DNA of 64,000 nt from Cladocopium goreaui (GCA_947184155.2 CAMXCT020002046.1:124001-188000); one strand, 5' to 3'; shown: positions 10,135-19,480, counted from the first letter of the stretch. Notes: generated from the letters alone by a model not told the origin. Numbers and translations: made by a program.

Positions 10135-10980
10135 GGCCTCTGTGTAAAAGCGTCTGTGTGTACAAGTGATTGTGTGTAAAAGCGCTTGTGTGTCAAGCCG
10201 TCTGTGTGTAAAAGCGTCTGTGTGTCAAAGTGTTTCTGCGTAAAAGTGTTTGTGTGTAAAAGCGTCTGTGTGTACAAGCGTCTGCGTGTAAAAGCGTCTG
10301 TGTGTAAAAGTGTTTGTGTGTAAAAGTGTTTGTGTGTAAAAGTGTTTGTGTGTAAAAGTGCCTGTGTGTAAAAGCGTTTGTGTGTAAAAGCAGCTCCTGT
10401 CTGTAAAAAGGTCTGTGTGTAAAAGTGTCTGTGTGTAAACATGTCTGTGTGTAAAAGTGTCCGTGTAAAAGCGTCTGAAAGCAGCTCCTGTCTGTAAAAA
10501 GGTCTGTGTGTAAAAGTGTCTGTGTGTAAACATGTCTATGTGTAAAAGTGTCCGTGTAAAAGCGTCTGTGTGTCAAAGCGTCTGTGTGTAGCGTCTGTGT
10601 GTAAAAGCGTCTGTGTGTAAAAGTGTTTGTGTGTAAAAGTGTTTGTGTGTAAAAGCCTCTGTGTGTAAAAGCGTCTGTGTGTAAAAGCGTCTGCGTGTAA
10701 AAGCGTCTGTGTGTAAAAGAGTTTCTGTGTAAAAGTGTTTGTGTGTAAAAGTGCCTGTGTGTAAAAGCGTCTATGTGTAAAAGCTTCTGTGTGTACAAGC
10801 ATTTGTGTGTAAAAGCAACTCCTGTGTGTAAAAGGGTCTGTGTGTAAAAGTGTCTGTGTGTAAACGTATCTGTGTGTAAACGTGTCTGTGTAAAAGCTTC
10901 TGTATGTAAAAGCTTCTGTGGGTAAAAGCTTTCTGTGTAAAAGTGTCTGTGTAAAAGCTACTGTGTGTAAAAGCTTCTCA
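10135..10980. repeat. 16-bp minisatellite, unit GTCTGTGTGTAAAAGC
   Basis: Roughly fifty degenerate units run head to tail. Because 16 is not a multiple of three and the unit lacks stops on the minus strand, long minus-strand ORFs rich in FYTQ and LLHT appear in several frames; they are not genes. A related array lies at 45125-45620. Confidence 0.93.
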
Positions 10981-11238
10981 CTATTTGGTCTTGATACTCC
11001 TCTTCTCGACTGCCTATAACACATCTTTCATACATCGTTTCTAAAATTGCGTCTCCATACTAACAAGAGAAGACCCTGCTCCTCTACGCTCTCGGGCCAT
11101 CCGTCGTCTAGTTCATTTACCTCATGAATTAGTGTAATTCCCGCCCATAATCGTCCACGTGTTGTAGCTTCCTCCCTAACCATGCAATGGGTCAATCAGA
11201 AGTATGTATCGCTTTCCATCTCTAAGATAGCTCAGGGT

Positions 11239-11265
11239 ACTTCTGTCCAAAGACGTGACAGGGGT
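11239..11265 (+). promoter_or_regulatory. Conserved CAAAGACGT-loop hairpin 1
   Basis: Inner stem CTGTC/GACAG (11243-11247, 11257-11261) closes the loop CAAAGACGT. Pairing continues with wobbles to nine base pairs, and AGGG/CCCT can pair outside it (11234-11237 with 11266-11269). It lies about 130 nt before the ATG at 11396. Confidence 0.85.
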
Positions 11266-11395
11266 CCCTCACATAAACATTTACAGAATTTTTGTTTGGA
11301 ATTCAACCATCTTACAGAGTTTCTCCCTCACATGAATTGCGCTAGTTGTTGGATTCGAAAGAGATTACACAATTTCAGTGATCGGGTTGCCTGCC

Positions 11396-11779
11396 ATGGC
11401 GTGCGCAACATCGGATGCATCAAGCTGTGACGAACGACTTCTACACATTAAACGTGTCATTAAGAAGTACACGGCTTGCTGTACCTTACTGGACAATTTA
11501 CAGTCCGCCCACTATCATTTGCTCAAGGCGAAGCAACAGGCCAGGGAAGTATTCTGGGTCGACATACCAATGCCAGAAAAGCTTGATGAGAACATCCAAG
11601 CGCAAGTTACTCTACTTCACATGATAGCTGACTACAAAGCTCACATCGTACGAGAAATGGAATACGCTCAAAACGAGCTGTTAGTCCCAGTGGTGTATCC
11701 CGATGGCATTGAGCTCAGTTCAAGTGTAGACGAAGAACTACATGATGTGAGAGAGAACTGCTTCCCGCGCTCACCTTAG
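11396..11779 (+). CDS. Hypothetical protein, 127 aa
   Basis: The ATG at 11396 sits in a CCATGG context shared with the 13815 gene downstream; an earlier GTG in frame is unlikely to be used. The protein looks mostly helical (IKRVIKKYTACCTLLDNLQS, then a charged middle and an acidic end). I recognise no family. It is the first ORF after hairpin 1 and begins the co-oriented cluster. There is no sign of introns, and it is followed by a 470-bp spacer. That it is a real gene is supported mainly by its place in the array. Confidence 0.5.
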   Translation: MACATSDASSCDERLLHIKRVIKKYTACCTLLDNLQSAHYHLLKAKQQAREVFWVDIPMPEKLDENIQAQVTLLHMIADYKAHIVREMEYAQNELLVPVVYPDGIELSSSVDEELHDVRENCFPRSP

Positions 11780-12058
11780 AAGGGGGCATACAAAAGATGA
11801 GAAGTGCTAGCACTATAAAAGAAGCAAGATGACGGGGTGCCTACAAGCCCCCTGTACCCAACTTGCCTGAGCCACGAGAGGCTGGCTAGTCCCAACGTGG
11901 TTAAGCCGCGCGTAGCGCAGTTTTGTTCAGCCATTGAAAAAACAAGATCACGTGTGTCTTCAGCTTGATTGGGTAGGTTATATCAAAGCTTTTCCATGCC
12001 GGCAGCTACTAGGTTTCCAATACAGGGTAACGAAGTTCACACAATTTTCCTCGCACAC

Positions 12059-12077
12059 GTAGTCTATCGGCTCAAAC
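12059..12077 (+). other. Possible spliced-leader relic (CGTAG...GGCTCAA)
   Basis: CGTAGTCTATCGGCTCAAA resembles the dinoflagellate spliced leader in its CGTAG start and GGCTCAA end, with a degraded middle. It lies ~110 nt before hairpin 2. Similar matches occur at 15391-15414, 17351-17366 and 18837-18855. Short GGCTCAA matches also occur by chance elsewhere, so confidence is low. Confidence 0.3.
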
Positions 12078-12186
12078 AGAGTTCAGACAATACAGCTTAC
12101 CTAATGATGTGCTACTTTCATTGATGCTAACAATGTTGCCTGACATCACCATAAATAGTATAGGTGATCCTTAGCTGCCAAACCAC

Positions 12187-12223
12187 GGTGCTTTTCCGAC
12201 CAAAGACGTGTCGGGACTGCACC
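12187..12223 (+). promoter_or_regulatory. Conserved CAAAGACGT-loop hairpin 2
   Basis: Inner stem TTCCGAC/GTCGGGA (12194-12200, 12210-12216) surrounds CAAAGACGT. An outer stem GGTGC/GCACC (12187-12191, 12219-12223) extends it. It ends 26 nt before the ATG at 12249. Confidence 0.88.
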
Positions 12224-12248
12224 TGGCAAGCGCTCCACTCGCGTAGCC

Positions 12249-13058
12249 ATGTCGACCGCGCTCATGACATTTCTGAGGAACTACCATTGGAAAGGTTATA
12301 ACGTTGAAACCATTCAGAGCACCCCAAATATGTTGACGAATCTACATCGCGGCAAGTACCCTATCCATAGGCTATGTCACAATGTCAACATAGAGTGCAG
12401 GGTATTTAACTTGATGGAAGTATGCACATGGCTCAACGGTGAAAAATGGAACATCCTATGGGCTGAAGATGAGTCATGGCTCCCGGAGGAGACGACAGTA
12501 ATGATGGGGGCTTCATTGCCCCACGGATTCCATAAGGTCATTCCTCGAGAGTGTGACGAGGTTTACCTGCTGGCTTGGTTGAATATCGCAGGATACGGAG
12601 GTTTCTATCCCTTTGCAGCAGAGGTGCGACACAACGGATATGCATGCTGGGCCAACTCCAGACGTTTTGCAATAGTTGCAAAGAATGCCCAACAATGTGC
12701 TATTATTGCAGAAATTATGCATGCTTACAATATACTAGGCAATCGCATTGAAACACTGCAGCCAACCCTAGAAGGAATCGCACTGAGTGAGCAATCACGA
12801 ATCAACAGTGCTGTCCATGAAGATGATCGACCGTGCTTTGATTTTCGGCTCTCGCAAGAGTGCCAAAATGCAATAGCAGGCCATTTTCCTAATCATGAAG
12901 ATGAAGCGGATAGGATCTTCCAACTCAGTGAAGGCATCCAAGTGCTGCAAATGCAACATAATGACCTTGTACAAGAAGCCAACCGAGCACTTTATCGACT
13001 ACAGCAAAATTGGTATGCTCTCAGTGAAGCGTATGCAACCATGTTCAATGACCTGTGA
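12249..13058 (+). CDS. Hypothetical protein, 269 aa; paralogue of the 15684 gene
   Basis: It starts with ATG at 12249, shortly after hairpin 2. It has no domain that I recognise. The region from LNGEKWNILW (near residue 63) to MHAYNILGNR (near 159) aligns by eye with the protein at 15684-16847: shared are NGE-WNI, an SHGFH/SHDFC-like element, the WPF/YPF-A-E block, a -RRFA(V/I) segment and the M-H-NIL-NR motif. The C-terminal third is heptad-like and probably a coiled coil (IFQLSEGIQVLQMQHNDLVQ). It is intronless and + strand like its neighbours. The function is unknown, but the shared motifs suggest a conserved fold rather than random ORFs. Confidence 0.68.
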   Translation: MSTALMTFLRNYHWKGYNVETIQSTPNMLTNLHRGKYPIHRLCHNVNIECRVFNLMEVCTWLNGEKWNILWAEDESWLPEETTVMMGASLPHGFHKVIPRECDEVYLLAWLNIAGYGGFYPFAAEVRHNGYACWANSRRFAIVAKNAQQCAIIAEIMHAYNILGNRIETLQPTLEGIALSEQSRINSAVHEDDRPCFDFRLSQECQNAIAGHFPNHEDEADRIFQLSEGIQVLQMQHNDLVQEANRALYRLQQNWYALSEAYATMFNDL

Positions 13059-13670
13059 GGCACAATGAGTTAGCAGAAGTCCAGCGAAGTTGATCGTCAG
13101 GCAATCAAAAGAGGGGTTCATTGGGCAGCTTTTCCTGTGGTGATTCTCGCACGTCTCGCAAATAACTTTTAAGGGAACTGAACCACATGCTCACCTATTA
13201 GGGGCACATTAATCCTCCTCTTGACAATGCTGGCGGTGACTGCAGTGTGAACATGCTTTCGTGTCTGCTCACAGGTACCTCATCCCACCTAAGCTGGCAT
13301 GCCGAACAAGCAATATCCCTTGCACACCTACTAGCAAGTTAGATGACATTCCTACGAAGGCGAGTGTATGTAATGTTCAAGGAAGGGCTTAGGATGACCC
13401 CCAACCCGTATTTAACTTGTCTGTACTTGCTTTCTAGTATTAATTCGTACACAATGGGTAACTCACTCAGTGTCCTAGGCTCTTCTCTAAGTCAAGGGTG
13501 TGAAGATTAGATTTGAGCGTATTTCAGTGACAACGGGATAGGAACTAAAATTAATCTTCCCCATCACACTGGCTGATGTACCCCAGCGAGACAGTCATCA
13601 TAGTGTCATAACCGACATGACCCAATATTTAACATGTCCTGACATTAAATACGGTAACCATGACGGTCAC
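13059..13670. other. Intergenic spacer, 0.6 kb
   Basis: I see no ORF or repeat of note. CCTGACATTAAATACGGTAA near 13638 vaguely echoes tgcctgacatcaccataaat near 12134 upstream of hairpin 2, which may hint at a shared upstream element. Confidence 0.35.
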
Positions 13671-13707
13671 GTTGTCTTTCCGACCAAAGACGTGTCGGGA
13701 ATGCAAC
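13671..13707 (+). promoter_or_regulatory. Conserved CAAAGACGT-loop hairpin 3
   Basis: Inner stem TTCCGAC/GTCGGGA (13678-13684, 13694-13700) surrounds CAAAGACGT, with GTTG/CAAC (13671-13674, 13704-13707) outside. It lies ~108 nt before the ATG at 13815. Confidence 0.87.
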
Positions 13708-13814
13708 TGACTGACAACAACATCCACCAAGTGCCATCCTAATGTCCCTTTCACTTTACTCGCAAGCTAGCAATCTTTATGTAGTGGGCCTCCACTCTCT
13801 CTGCCCGTACTGCC

Positions 13815-14561
13815 ATGGAGTATGTGCGACTTCGCGGAGAAGAACACCAGTTCTCTATGCCAGTAAAGATGATCCTATATAGCTTGGAAGCAGCGCAAGA
13901 ACTTATGGTGGCTGTGCGAGACCTCAGGCGCACAGTACGGCTAGTGCAGTGTGGATGTGTCACCTTTTTTCCAGAAGAAGCACATGGATTGCAATTGATA
14001 TATAACACCTTAGAAGCTGACCTTCAGCAGGTTGAATTGGACGGACAGCGCATCACACAGCATCTCTTGACAGCACTAGCAGCATCGTACGAGGACATAG
14101 TCCGAGTGGCAGGTTTTAGTCGCCCGTCTACACGAGGTTTGTGGGTCAACCACCTATACTTAGTTCCAGCTGCTGATGGAGGCATGACCGATCAGGCGGG
14201 ACTTGCTCCAGTGCCAATAGATGCCCGACCATTTCGGCTAATCATTCAGACAATACACATCACTGCGACCCTGGGCGGTTTTCTGGACCGCAGGACCATG
14301 CGGCAAGCAGCTGATACAGTAGTGGAAGTTGCTTTTCTACTATTACGGTCAGGGTTGCCACCCAACCTCCGCATCTGGACCACCATAGCAGCTGGAACCA
14401 ATTCAACAGTGCAAAGACTCCAACCAAGCACGCTCCTAGCGGATGTAGCCAGAATGATGGCTCCCGCCATAAGGTTTAATCTTCTCGTGCAGGATCCGCC
14501 CACTGCGGCCATTCGCAGTCCCGACAGAGAGTTGAGTACGCCGGAGGTCGTCCTCCTGTAA
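13815..14561 (+). CDS. Hypothetical protein, 248 aa
   Basis: ATG at 13815 is in a GCCATGG context. The product has alternating helical stretches (LEAAQELMVAVRDLRRTVRL near residue 23) and a hydrophobic C-terminal half, with no signal peptide or clear membrane span. I recognise no family and see no similarity to the paralogue pair. It follows hairpin 3 and is intronless. The next ORF begins 245 nt downstream without an intervening hairpin, so the two may share one leader. Confidence 0.55.
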   Translation: MEYVRLRGEEHQFSMPVKMILYSLEAAQELMVAVRDLRRTVRLVQCGCVTFFPEEAHGLQLIYNTLEADLQQVELDGQRITQHLLTALAASYEDIVRVAGFSRPSTRGLWVNHLYLVPAADGGMTDQAGLAPVPIDARPFRLIIQTIHITATLGGFLDRRTMRQAADTVVEVAFLLLRSGLPPNLRIWTTIAAGTNSTVQRLQPSTLLADVARMMAPAIRFNLLVQDPPTAAIRSPDRELSTPEVVLL

Positions 14562-14805
14562 CAAAAAGTGAAATGGCTGGGGATTTTAGAATTGCCGTAT
14601 CTCAGATCAGTGGAATTTGCATGATTTACGGGCCACTCATTACCTTCGCTTGCCATCGTGTGCTCAAGAGTTGCTACCTCACAACACAAATCCAACGAAT
14701 ACCACTCAGTATACATCCTTGGAGTTCATTTGATGTTTTCAAGCAATTAACGCTAGACATAGAGTCATAGCCAGACAGCGCACACTGACTTGCCATGGTG
14801 ACGAA

Positions 14806-15201
14806 ATGAAGCACTTAGATGTAGTGGATGGAGTTATCGGAGCAATATCGCTCGAAGCAAGACCTCCATCTGGAGTTATAGGGGACAACATCGAACTGCT
14901 AATTTTACACCTACGGATGCCTGATGCTGCGACTTGGATTGCACACACTGCTACACACGCAGTAATCAGACTTGAAGAACAACAAATTCAAGACTACCTC
15001 CTCATATCCAATGGACTCATGCACAGGACCCCCTGCGTTTTCTCAATCAAAGAAGAGACGGTAGACCGCCTTGATGATTTGCTGCTTGAACAGCTTTCCC
15101 GTGAAGGAATAGGCCTCACAGATTCATCTACGGTGTACATAGCCATAGCTCATGTACAGCACAGTTACACTGAACTTACTCACTGTTTAACAAGTTTTTG
15201 A
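14806..15201 (+). CDS. Hypothetical protein, 131 aa
   Basis: ATG at 14806 is preceded by a five-codon upstream ORF starting at 14795 (ATGGTGACGAAATGA), so initiation may be leaky. The product is acidic with leucine-rich helices (IELLILHLRMPDAATWIAHT) and no known motif. It is the only ORF of the cluster without its own upstream hairpin, so it may be expressed with the 13815 gene. Gene status is uncertain. Confidence 0.42.
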   Translation: MKHLDVVDGVIGAISLEARPPSGVIGDNIELLILHLRMPDAATWIAHTATHAVIRLEEQQIQDYLLISNGLMHRTPCVFSIKEETVDRLDDLLLEQLSREGIGLTDSSTVYIAIAHVQHSYTELTHCLTSF

Positions 15202-15390
15202 TGAATCAACCGGCTCGAAGCAGGGGCTATGCCTATCATACTCAGGTGCGATATCGCCAATTAGGAAATTCTGGCAAAAAGAGAGTTGTAGTTTCCGTCA
15301 CGACAGAGAGCATGATCAGCAGCTGTACTCATGAGTACACGTGCCCACCTTGGTCAAGTTCTACAGATTGAGATCCGTCAGCAGTTTTGT

Positions 15391-15414
15391 ATACCCTGTC
15401 GCATCTCTGTGGCT
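15391..15414 (+). other. Possible spliced-leader relic upstream of hairpin 4
   Basis: The segment ends in TGGCTCAAA and has a loosely matching 5' half (CC-GT-GC-AT). It lies only 20 nt before hairpin 4. This is a weak match on its own. Confidence 0.25.
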
Positions 15415-15434
15415 CAAACCACCTTCCCATGTAC

Positions 15435-15479
15435 AGGGCTCCCACTCCTCTGACTAAAGACGTGTCAGGGGAGTACCCT
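15435..15479 (+). promoter_or_regulatory. Conserved hairpin 4 (loop TAAAGACGT)
   Basis: An 11-bp stem ACTCCTCTGAC/GTCAGGGGAGT (15444-15454, 15464-15474) with one wobble closes the loop TAAAGACGT. AGGG/CCCT pair outside (15435-15438 with 15476-15479). The first loop base is T instead of C. It precedes the ATG at 15684 by ~205 nt. Confidence 0.88.
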
Positions 15480-15683
15480 TTCTCTATTTTACCTTCCCTC
15501 TTTTTTGCCTTCTTCTTCTTCCCCTCTCTTTGGCTGTCTCCTTTTGTTACCTCTGCTGCTTTCCGTGACTGTTGGCACTCTCTGGTCCATCCCTATCCGT
15601 CATTTGTGACTGCTTCCTCTGTTCTCCCTTCCTGCTCTCTGTCCCTACTTCTGCCATACCTTTGTGTACTCCGGTGGGCAGTC

Positions 15684-16847
15684 ATGGCGCACTGGATCGG
15701 TGATAAGGTCACGCTGAAGGCAGGCCCACTGACTGGGCCTGACCAAGAGGGCCCAGCTGGAGGCAATAATGATACTGAGGCTCACAGTGAACACCAGCGA
15801 CCTGAGTACAAAGAGTCCTACATTACGGAATACGATGGCATCCAGGTCTATCGGCAGCAGGGCTGTTATGAGCACGCCAAGCAGCTCCATGCGTGGTCTT
15901 TCTATGAATATAGAATGTGCATCAATGGAGAATGCTGGAATATTATCCTCAATGACGACATGAAGAGCCCGCCGGACTGGGCCTATCCAGGGTCCAGCTC
16001 CGCCAAATTGTCGCATGATTTCTGCCACGTAGATACGGAGGCCAGTGATGACGTCTATACCAACTTCTGGTTTGTGGAAATGGGAGGCCGACAGATATGG
16101 CCTTTCTATGCCACAGAGTCCTTTCAGGAAGACCTATGGATTTGGGTGAGCCCCAGAAGATTTGCTGTCATCACGAACCACCAACACAATGAGAAATTGA
16201 ATCATTTCTATGTTGACAGAATGCATGAACATAATATCCTGGCAAATCGCACACCGTGCTGGCCCTTCACTGAAATGACCAATAGCTCAGGCAAGGTGAC
16301 GGACAAAACTATAGCCCTGAACAGAGAATCCCGCTGTAGTTCAGCAGGTCACGAAACTTTCAAGACTGGCTTTGAACACAAGAGTGCCATGAAGCTTATG
16401 CCGCGAAGAGAAGAGAACCTTCATGGCAAGAGAAAGTACTCTGACCCCTCGGGACAAACAAGTACTCAACAGTTTGACCCGTCCGGGAATTACAGTGCAC
16501 GTGATCTGCAGAAACTCAATGCGACCTTCGCTGATCAGTCTGAGGTTAAATCAGCTGCAATGCCAACCCATACAACCAGCAAAGTCACAATGTGGCGGCA
16601 TGGGGAGGTACCGCCACTAGGACCTGCAGCAGAAGGCCGGGCCCGGGCTGCTAAACAGCTGGCTTATGCACGCACTCTCTTAACTGTTGTCATGGAGGCA
16701 GCCACTCAAATGGAAGAAGTTGTGAGCAATTTAGTGCAGATCGAGCACGAACAAGCCACGGCTAAAGAGGAAGATTTGGTGCAAGCTGCTTCAGCTGCTC
16801 CGACTGAATCTTGCACAGATCCAGCTACAGAGGGAAGTCAAAACTGA
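15684..16847 (+). CDS. Hypothetical protein, 387 aa; paralogue of the 12249 gene
   Basis: The frame is open from 15387, but the upstream part is a T/C-rich leader. The ATG at 15684 starts a protein-like sequence and is my chosen start. Residues ~70-200 match the 12249 protein: INGECWNII, LSHDFCHV, DDVY, WPFYA, RRFAVI and MHEHNILANR. The rest differs: an added N-terminal acidic segment, a polar middle (KRKYSDPSGQ) and a C-terminal helix rich in A, E and Q (VMEAATQMEEVVSNLVQIEH) that could be a coiled coil. It is intronless. The paralogue relation is read directly from the two translations; the function is unknown. Confidence 0.68.
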   Translation: MAHWIGDKVTLKAGPLTGPDQEGPAGGNNDTEAHSEHQRPEYKESYITEYDGIQVYRQQGCYEHAKQLHAWSFYEYRMCINGECWNIILNDDMKSPPDWAYPGSSSAKLSHDFCHVDTEASDDVYTNFWFVEMGGRQIWPFYATESFQEDLWIWVSPRRFAVITNHQHNEKLNHFYVDRMHEHNILANRTPCWPFTEMTNSSGKVTDKTIALNRESRCSSAGHETFKTGFEHKSAMKLMPRREENLHGKRKYSDPSGQTSTQQFDPSGNYSARDLQKLNATFADQSEVKSAAMPTHTTSKVTMWRHGEVPPLGPAAEGRARAAKQLAYARTLLTVVMEAATQMEEVVSNLVQIEHEQATAKEEDLVQAASAAPTESCTDPATEGSQN

Positions 16848-17469
16848 GTGGCGCTTGATTTTGACATCTGCATGCTGTATAAAGTCCGAAGGAACCGCAG
16901 CGAAGACTGTGGCCCCCCCTCACCTCGAGGATGCAGGACGTGAAAAGATGGTAATTGCACTAGATGGTCTGCCTGTTGATAGATCAGTAAAAGTCGATTA
17001 GAGTGCAACAGCTAAGAATGCATGTAAAACTTTGTTTGCGGTATTTTTCCATTGCACTCATGCAGGAGGTGTCTTTGGTGAGCATGAGGCCTTTTGCCAC
17101 GCTGCTTGATAGAGGGCCTGCAATTTTTTGTTTGCTCAAATAAAAGCACCGGATTTCTGATCATCACCAACGTTTCCTGATACAAGACAAGTCTCATACT
17201 AACTAGATTGCCGGACCTTTTAGGCCTATGTTGTCACAGGCAGGCTGTACAGCGCGCGCCTGTAGCATCTGACTGGCTGTTATGTATAAACTGTGTTGTC
17301 TTGCATGTCAATGAGACCATGTAGTAATGTTTCCCTTTTTGACCTGCACAGCAATTCTGGCTCAACTATAGAGGGTCTGACTACTTGTTGACCTTTTATA
17401 CTTCTAGTATACCCCTCAGTATCCTTCCTAGCCCTTACATATACGAGTATTGTGGTTGCAGTCATAAGT
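16848..17469. other. Intergenic spacer with one spliced-leader-like match
   Basis: There is no gene. GCAATTCTGGCTCAAC at 17351-17366 matches the 3' 16 nt of the dinoflagellate spliced leader at 13 of 16 positions by my count, the best of the four such sites. Confidence 0.4.
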
Positions 17470-17510
17470 GCGAGGCCTCTCTGGCTAAAGACTGTCAGGG
17501 TTGCCTCCGC
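17470..17510 (+). promoter_or_regulatory. Conserved hairpin 5 (loop TAAAGACT)
   Basis: Inner stem CTGGC/GTCAG (17481-17485, 17494-17498) contains one G-U pair and a shortened loop TAAAGACT. An outer stem pairs GCGAGGC (17470-17476) with GCCTCCGC (17503-17510) with a bulge. It ends 20 nt before the ATG at 17530. Confidence 0.85.
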
Positions 17511-17529
17511 TCCTTTTTACGGGGCAAGT

Positions 17530-18648
17530 ATGCGACTCCGTGTGCGCCATGGGATCCTTGGCGAAACTGCCCTGACGATGGACGTCTTGGAACGGACAAC
17601 TCTCGGATGGGATATTATGAAACAGACGGCGATGGTGCTTAGGTTGGATTCACCCTTCCAAGTGGTCCTCTACGCAGACAGCTCGTCAGTAATCCAGTCG
17701 CCACTGAGGGCTGTTCAACTTGACACTGATGCAAATGAGGCAACCTTATGCTATATAGTGCAATCATTGCAAGTCCCATCAGCACAGCAATATCAAGACC
17801 TTATGACAGCCATTTATCACAAAGACGTGATGGATGTAAGCTATCTTCTTGGCAAGGGCTTAGGCCTTATGGACGTGACGACGGAGGGAGGGCATACCAG
17901 CACATTAGTAGCCTCTGCTATTCTTCGAGACCATTCTGCTGATCCGTATGCTTACCAGCCTACAGCTGTCCACTGCTTCCCTCGACATGGGGCCAGTTTA
18001 ACTTATCTACTGCTACAAGCCCAAGCTGACCCCAATATTATCCCGCCCAAAATGCAACCTACCACCATGTTGGAATTAGCAGTTGAGTTGGGCAGCTCAC
18101 AGCTTGTTCAAACTTTGCTTGAGGCTGGTGCCTCGGTGATACCCGTAAAAGGAGCGCTACCACCCCTCTTCCTTGCTGTCCTCCATCGGCACAGGACAAA
18201 TGTACAGCTGCTCCTAGACGCACAAGCGGACCCGTGGCAGGAGATTCTGATTGCCTCCGTGCTTTGCCATTCACTGCAATGGCACGGTCACCCTGCCCGA
18301 AAAGAAGTCTTCAGCGCTGTACAAGCTGCTGCTGCGCAGAGTGCTGAAGACACGGTCATTGATATGCTACAGCAATTCCGTAGCGCAACAGACGTGTTTA
18401 GAAGTGAGCAATCTTCTCTGGCGCGAGTGAAGCCCACAGCTCTGACAGATAGGGCCACCACGATCATGAATCAAACTGTTTGGAAATACCAACATATCAT
18501 TGAGAAACAGTCTCGACAGACAAACTTTGCTACGTTCCGTTGGCGCAGAATACTCGAAGGACTGTATTTACCAGTACGAATACGAAATGAGCTGCAATCA
18601 CCCCCGGAGCTCAACCGGGAAGAAACATTCCTGCACCAAGTCGACTAA
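17530..18648 (+). CDS. Ankyrin-repeat protein, 372 aa
   Basis: I start it at ATG 17530, just after hairpin 5; the frame is open further upstream but that part contains the hairpin. Ankyrin-type repeats are visible: LELAVELGSSQLVQTLLEAGA near residue 180 and PLFLAVLHRHRTNVQLLLDA near 212. Weaker units lie before them (LTYLLLQAQADP near 158; MTAIYHKDVMDVSYLL near 92). The N-terminal 80 and C-terminal 120 residues have no known motif. Ankyrin repeats are protein-binding scaffolds, so the likely role is binding a partner, possibly another product of this cluster. It is intronless and co-oriented. Confidence 0.72.
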   Translation: MRLRVRHGILGETALTMDVLERTTLGWDIMKQTAMVLRLDSPFQVVLYADSSSVIQSPLRAVQLDTDANEATLCYIVQSLQVPSAQQYQDLMTAIYHKDVMDVSYLLGKGLGLMDVTTEGGHTSTLVASAILRDHSADPYAYQPTAVHCFPRHGASLTYLLLQAQADPNIIPPKMQPTTMLELAVELGSSQLVQTLLEAGASVIPVKGALPPLFLAVLHRHRTNVQLLLDAQADPWQEILIASVLCHSLQWHGHPARKEVFSAVQAAAAQSAEDTVIDMLQQFRSATDVFRSEQSSLARVKPTALTDRATTIMNQTVWKYQHIIEKQSRQTNFATFRWRRILEGLYLPVRIRNELQSPPELNREETFLHQVD

Positions 18649-18836
18649 TTGTGTGCTCCAGATGAACACTTTCCCAGTGAGAGGCTGGCACCAGGTCAAG
18701 GCTGAATTCCGGCCTGCTTGTGATCCTAGAGAAAAACGAAAGAGCAGCACACACTCAGTCACATCTCTCATTTGAACCATGATGTCCTTAATTACGCAAG
18801 CATTGTGTGCTCTGCTACATGTAGCTACCGCTCCCT

Positions 18837-18855
18837 GCGATCCATTGGCTCAAAT
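18837..18855 (+). other. Possible spliced-leader relic
   Basis: GCGATCCATTGGCTCAAAT resembles the spliced leader with CCATT and GGCTCAA intact and two T residues missing between. It lies ~250 nt before hairpin 6. Confidence 0.3.
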
Positions 18856-19104
18856 GCAAAGCAGTAGACAGACCTGCTGCCTCAGCTTAGTTCCAGAAAG
18901 GGGAAATATATAGTGCCTCCTAACCTCGGTGAGGGATTCATATCACAAACCTTTCCGGTTATTGGGCGAAGGGTATTGCTACAGGCTTGTTTTGTCACAC
19001 TACAGATTACATCCTGATCGTTCGTGCACTGGGACCTTATTCCACGATAGTGCCCCTTGCTGCGTTACCTCCTTTTACCTGACTCCTTGTTCTCCTTTCC
19101 ATTT

Positions 19105-19150
19105 GGCTTCTGGTTTTTCTGGCCAAAGACGTGCCAGGGCTACCAGCGCC
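19105..19150 (+). promoter_or_regulatory. Conserved CAAAGACGT-loop hairpin 6
   Basis: Inner stem CTGGC/GCCAG (19119-19123, 19133-19137) is fully Watson-Crick, with the A-U of other copies replaced by G-C. The outer stems CTGG/CCAG (19110-19113, 19143-19146) and GGC/GCC also pair. It is the first of four hairpins ahead of the giant helicase gene. Confidence 0.87.
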
Positions 19151-19265
19151 TCTTCCACCACCCCTCTCTCTTTTAAGGCTCTTTCTTTTCCTCATTTGTT
19201 CTTTGGCTCGTCCTCGTGCTCTGCTCCCTCCCTTTCCCTCTCTTTTCTCCTTTTTCACTCTAGTG

Positions 19266-19302
19266 CCTGGATTTTCTGACTAAAGACTGTCAGGGCTTCC
19301 AG
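19266..19302 (+). promoter_or_regulatory. Conserved hairpin 7 (loop TAAAGACT)
   Basis: Inner stem CTGAC/GTCAG (19276-19280, 19289-19293) closes the loop TAAAGACT. The outer stem is CTGG/CCAG (19267-19270, 19299-19302). It lies directly after a polypyrimidine tract ending in TTTTTCACTCTAG. Confidence 0.85.
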
Positions 19303-19431
19303 CTTCTATTATCCCTTTCCTTCCCCCCCTGATTGCACCTAACTCCCTCACTGCCTTGTGCGCCGCCTCAGTTGTGCTGCCGTGTCTCAATTTTTGGGTT
19401 CGGGAGTTTTTGTTTCCTCTTGTTTCCTGTT

Positions 19432-19480
19432 AAGGTGCTTGAACTGCCTGGCCAAAGACGTGTCAGGTTTTTCAACACTT
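19432..19480 (+). promoter_or_regulatory. Conserved CAAAGACGT-loop hairpin 8
   Basis: Inner stem CCTGGC/GTCAGG (19447-19452, 19462-19467) has one G-U pair. The outer stem TTGAA/TTCAA (19439-19443, 19471-19475) continues with GTG/CAC. It follows the T-rich sequence TTTCCTGTTAAG. Confidence 0.87.

Noticed and set aside
10193-11024. Long minus-strand ORFs with FYTQTLLHTDAFTH-like repeats
   Set aside because: They follow a 16-bp DNA repeat that lacks stops on that strand; several overlapping frames are open at once, as expected from the repeat and not from a protein.
17816-17831. ATCAC-AAAGAC-GTGAT hairpin inside the ankyrin ORF
   Set aside because: It shares AAAGACGTG with the hairpin family but has a shorter loop and a different stem and lies inside coding sequence; most likely chance.
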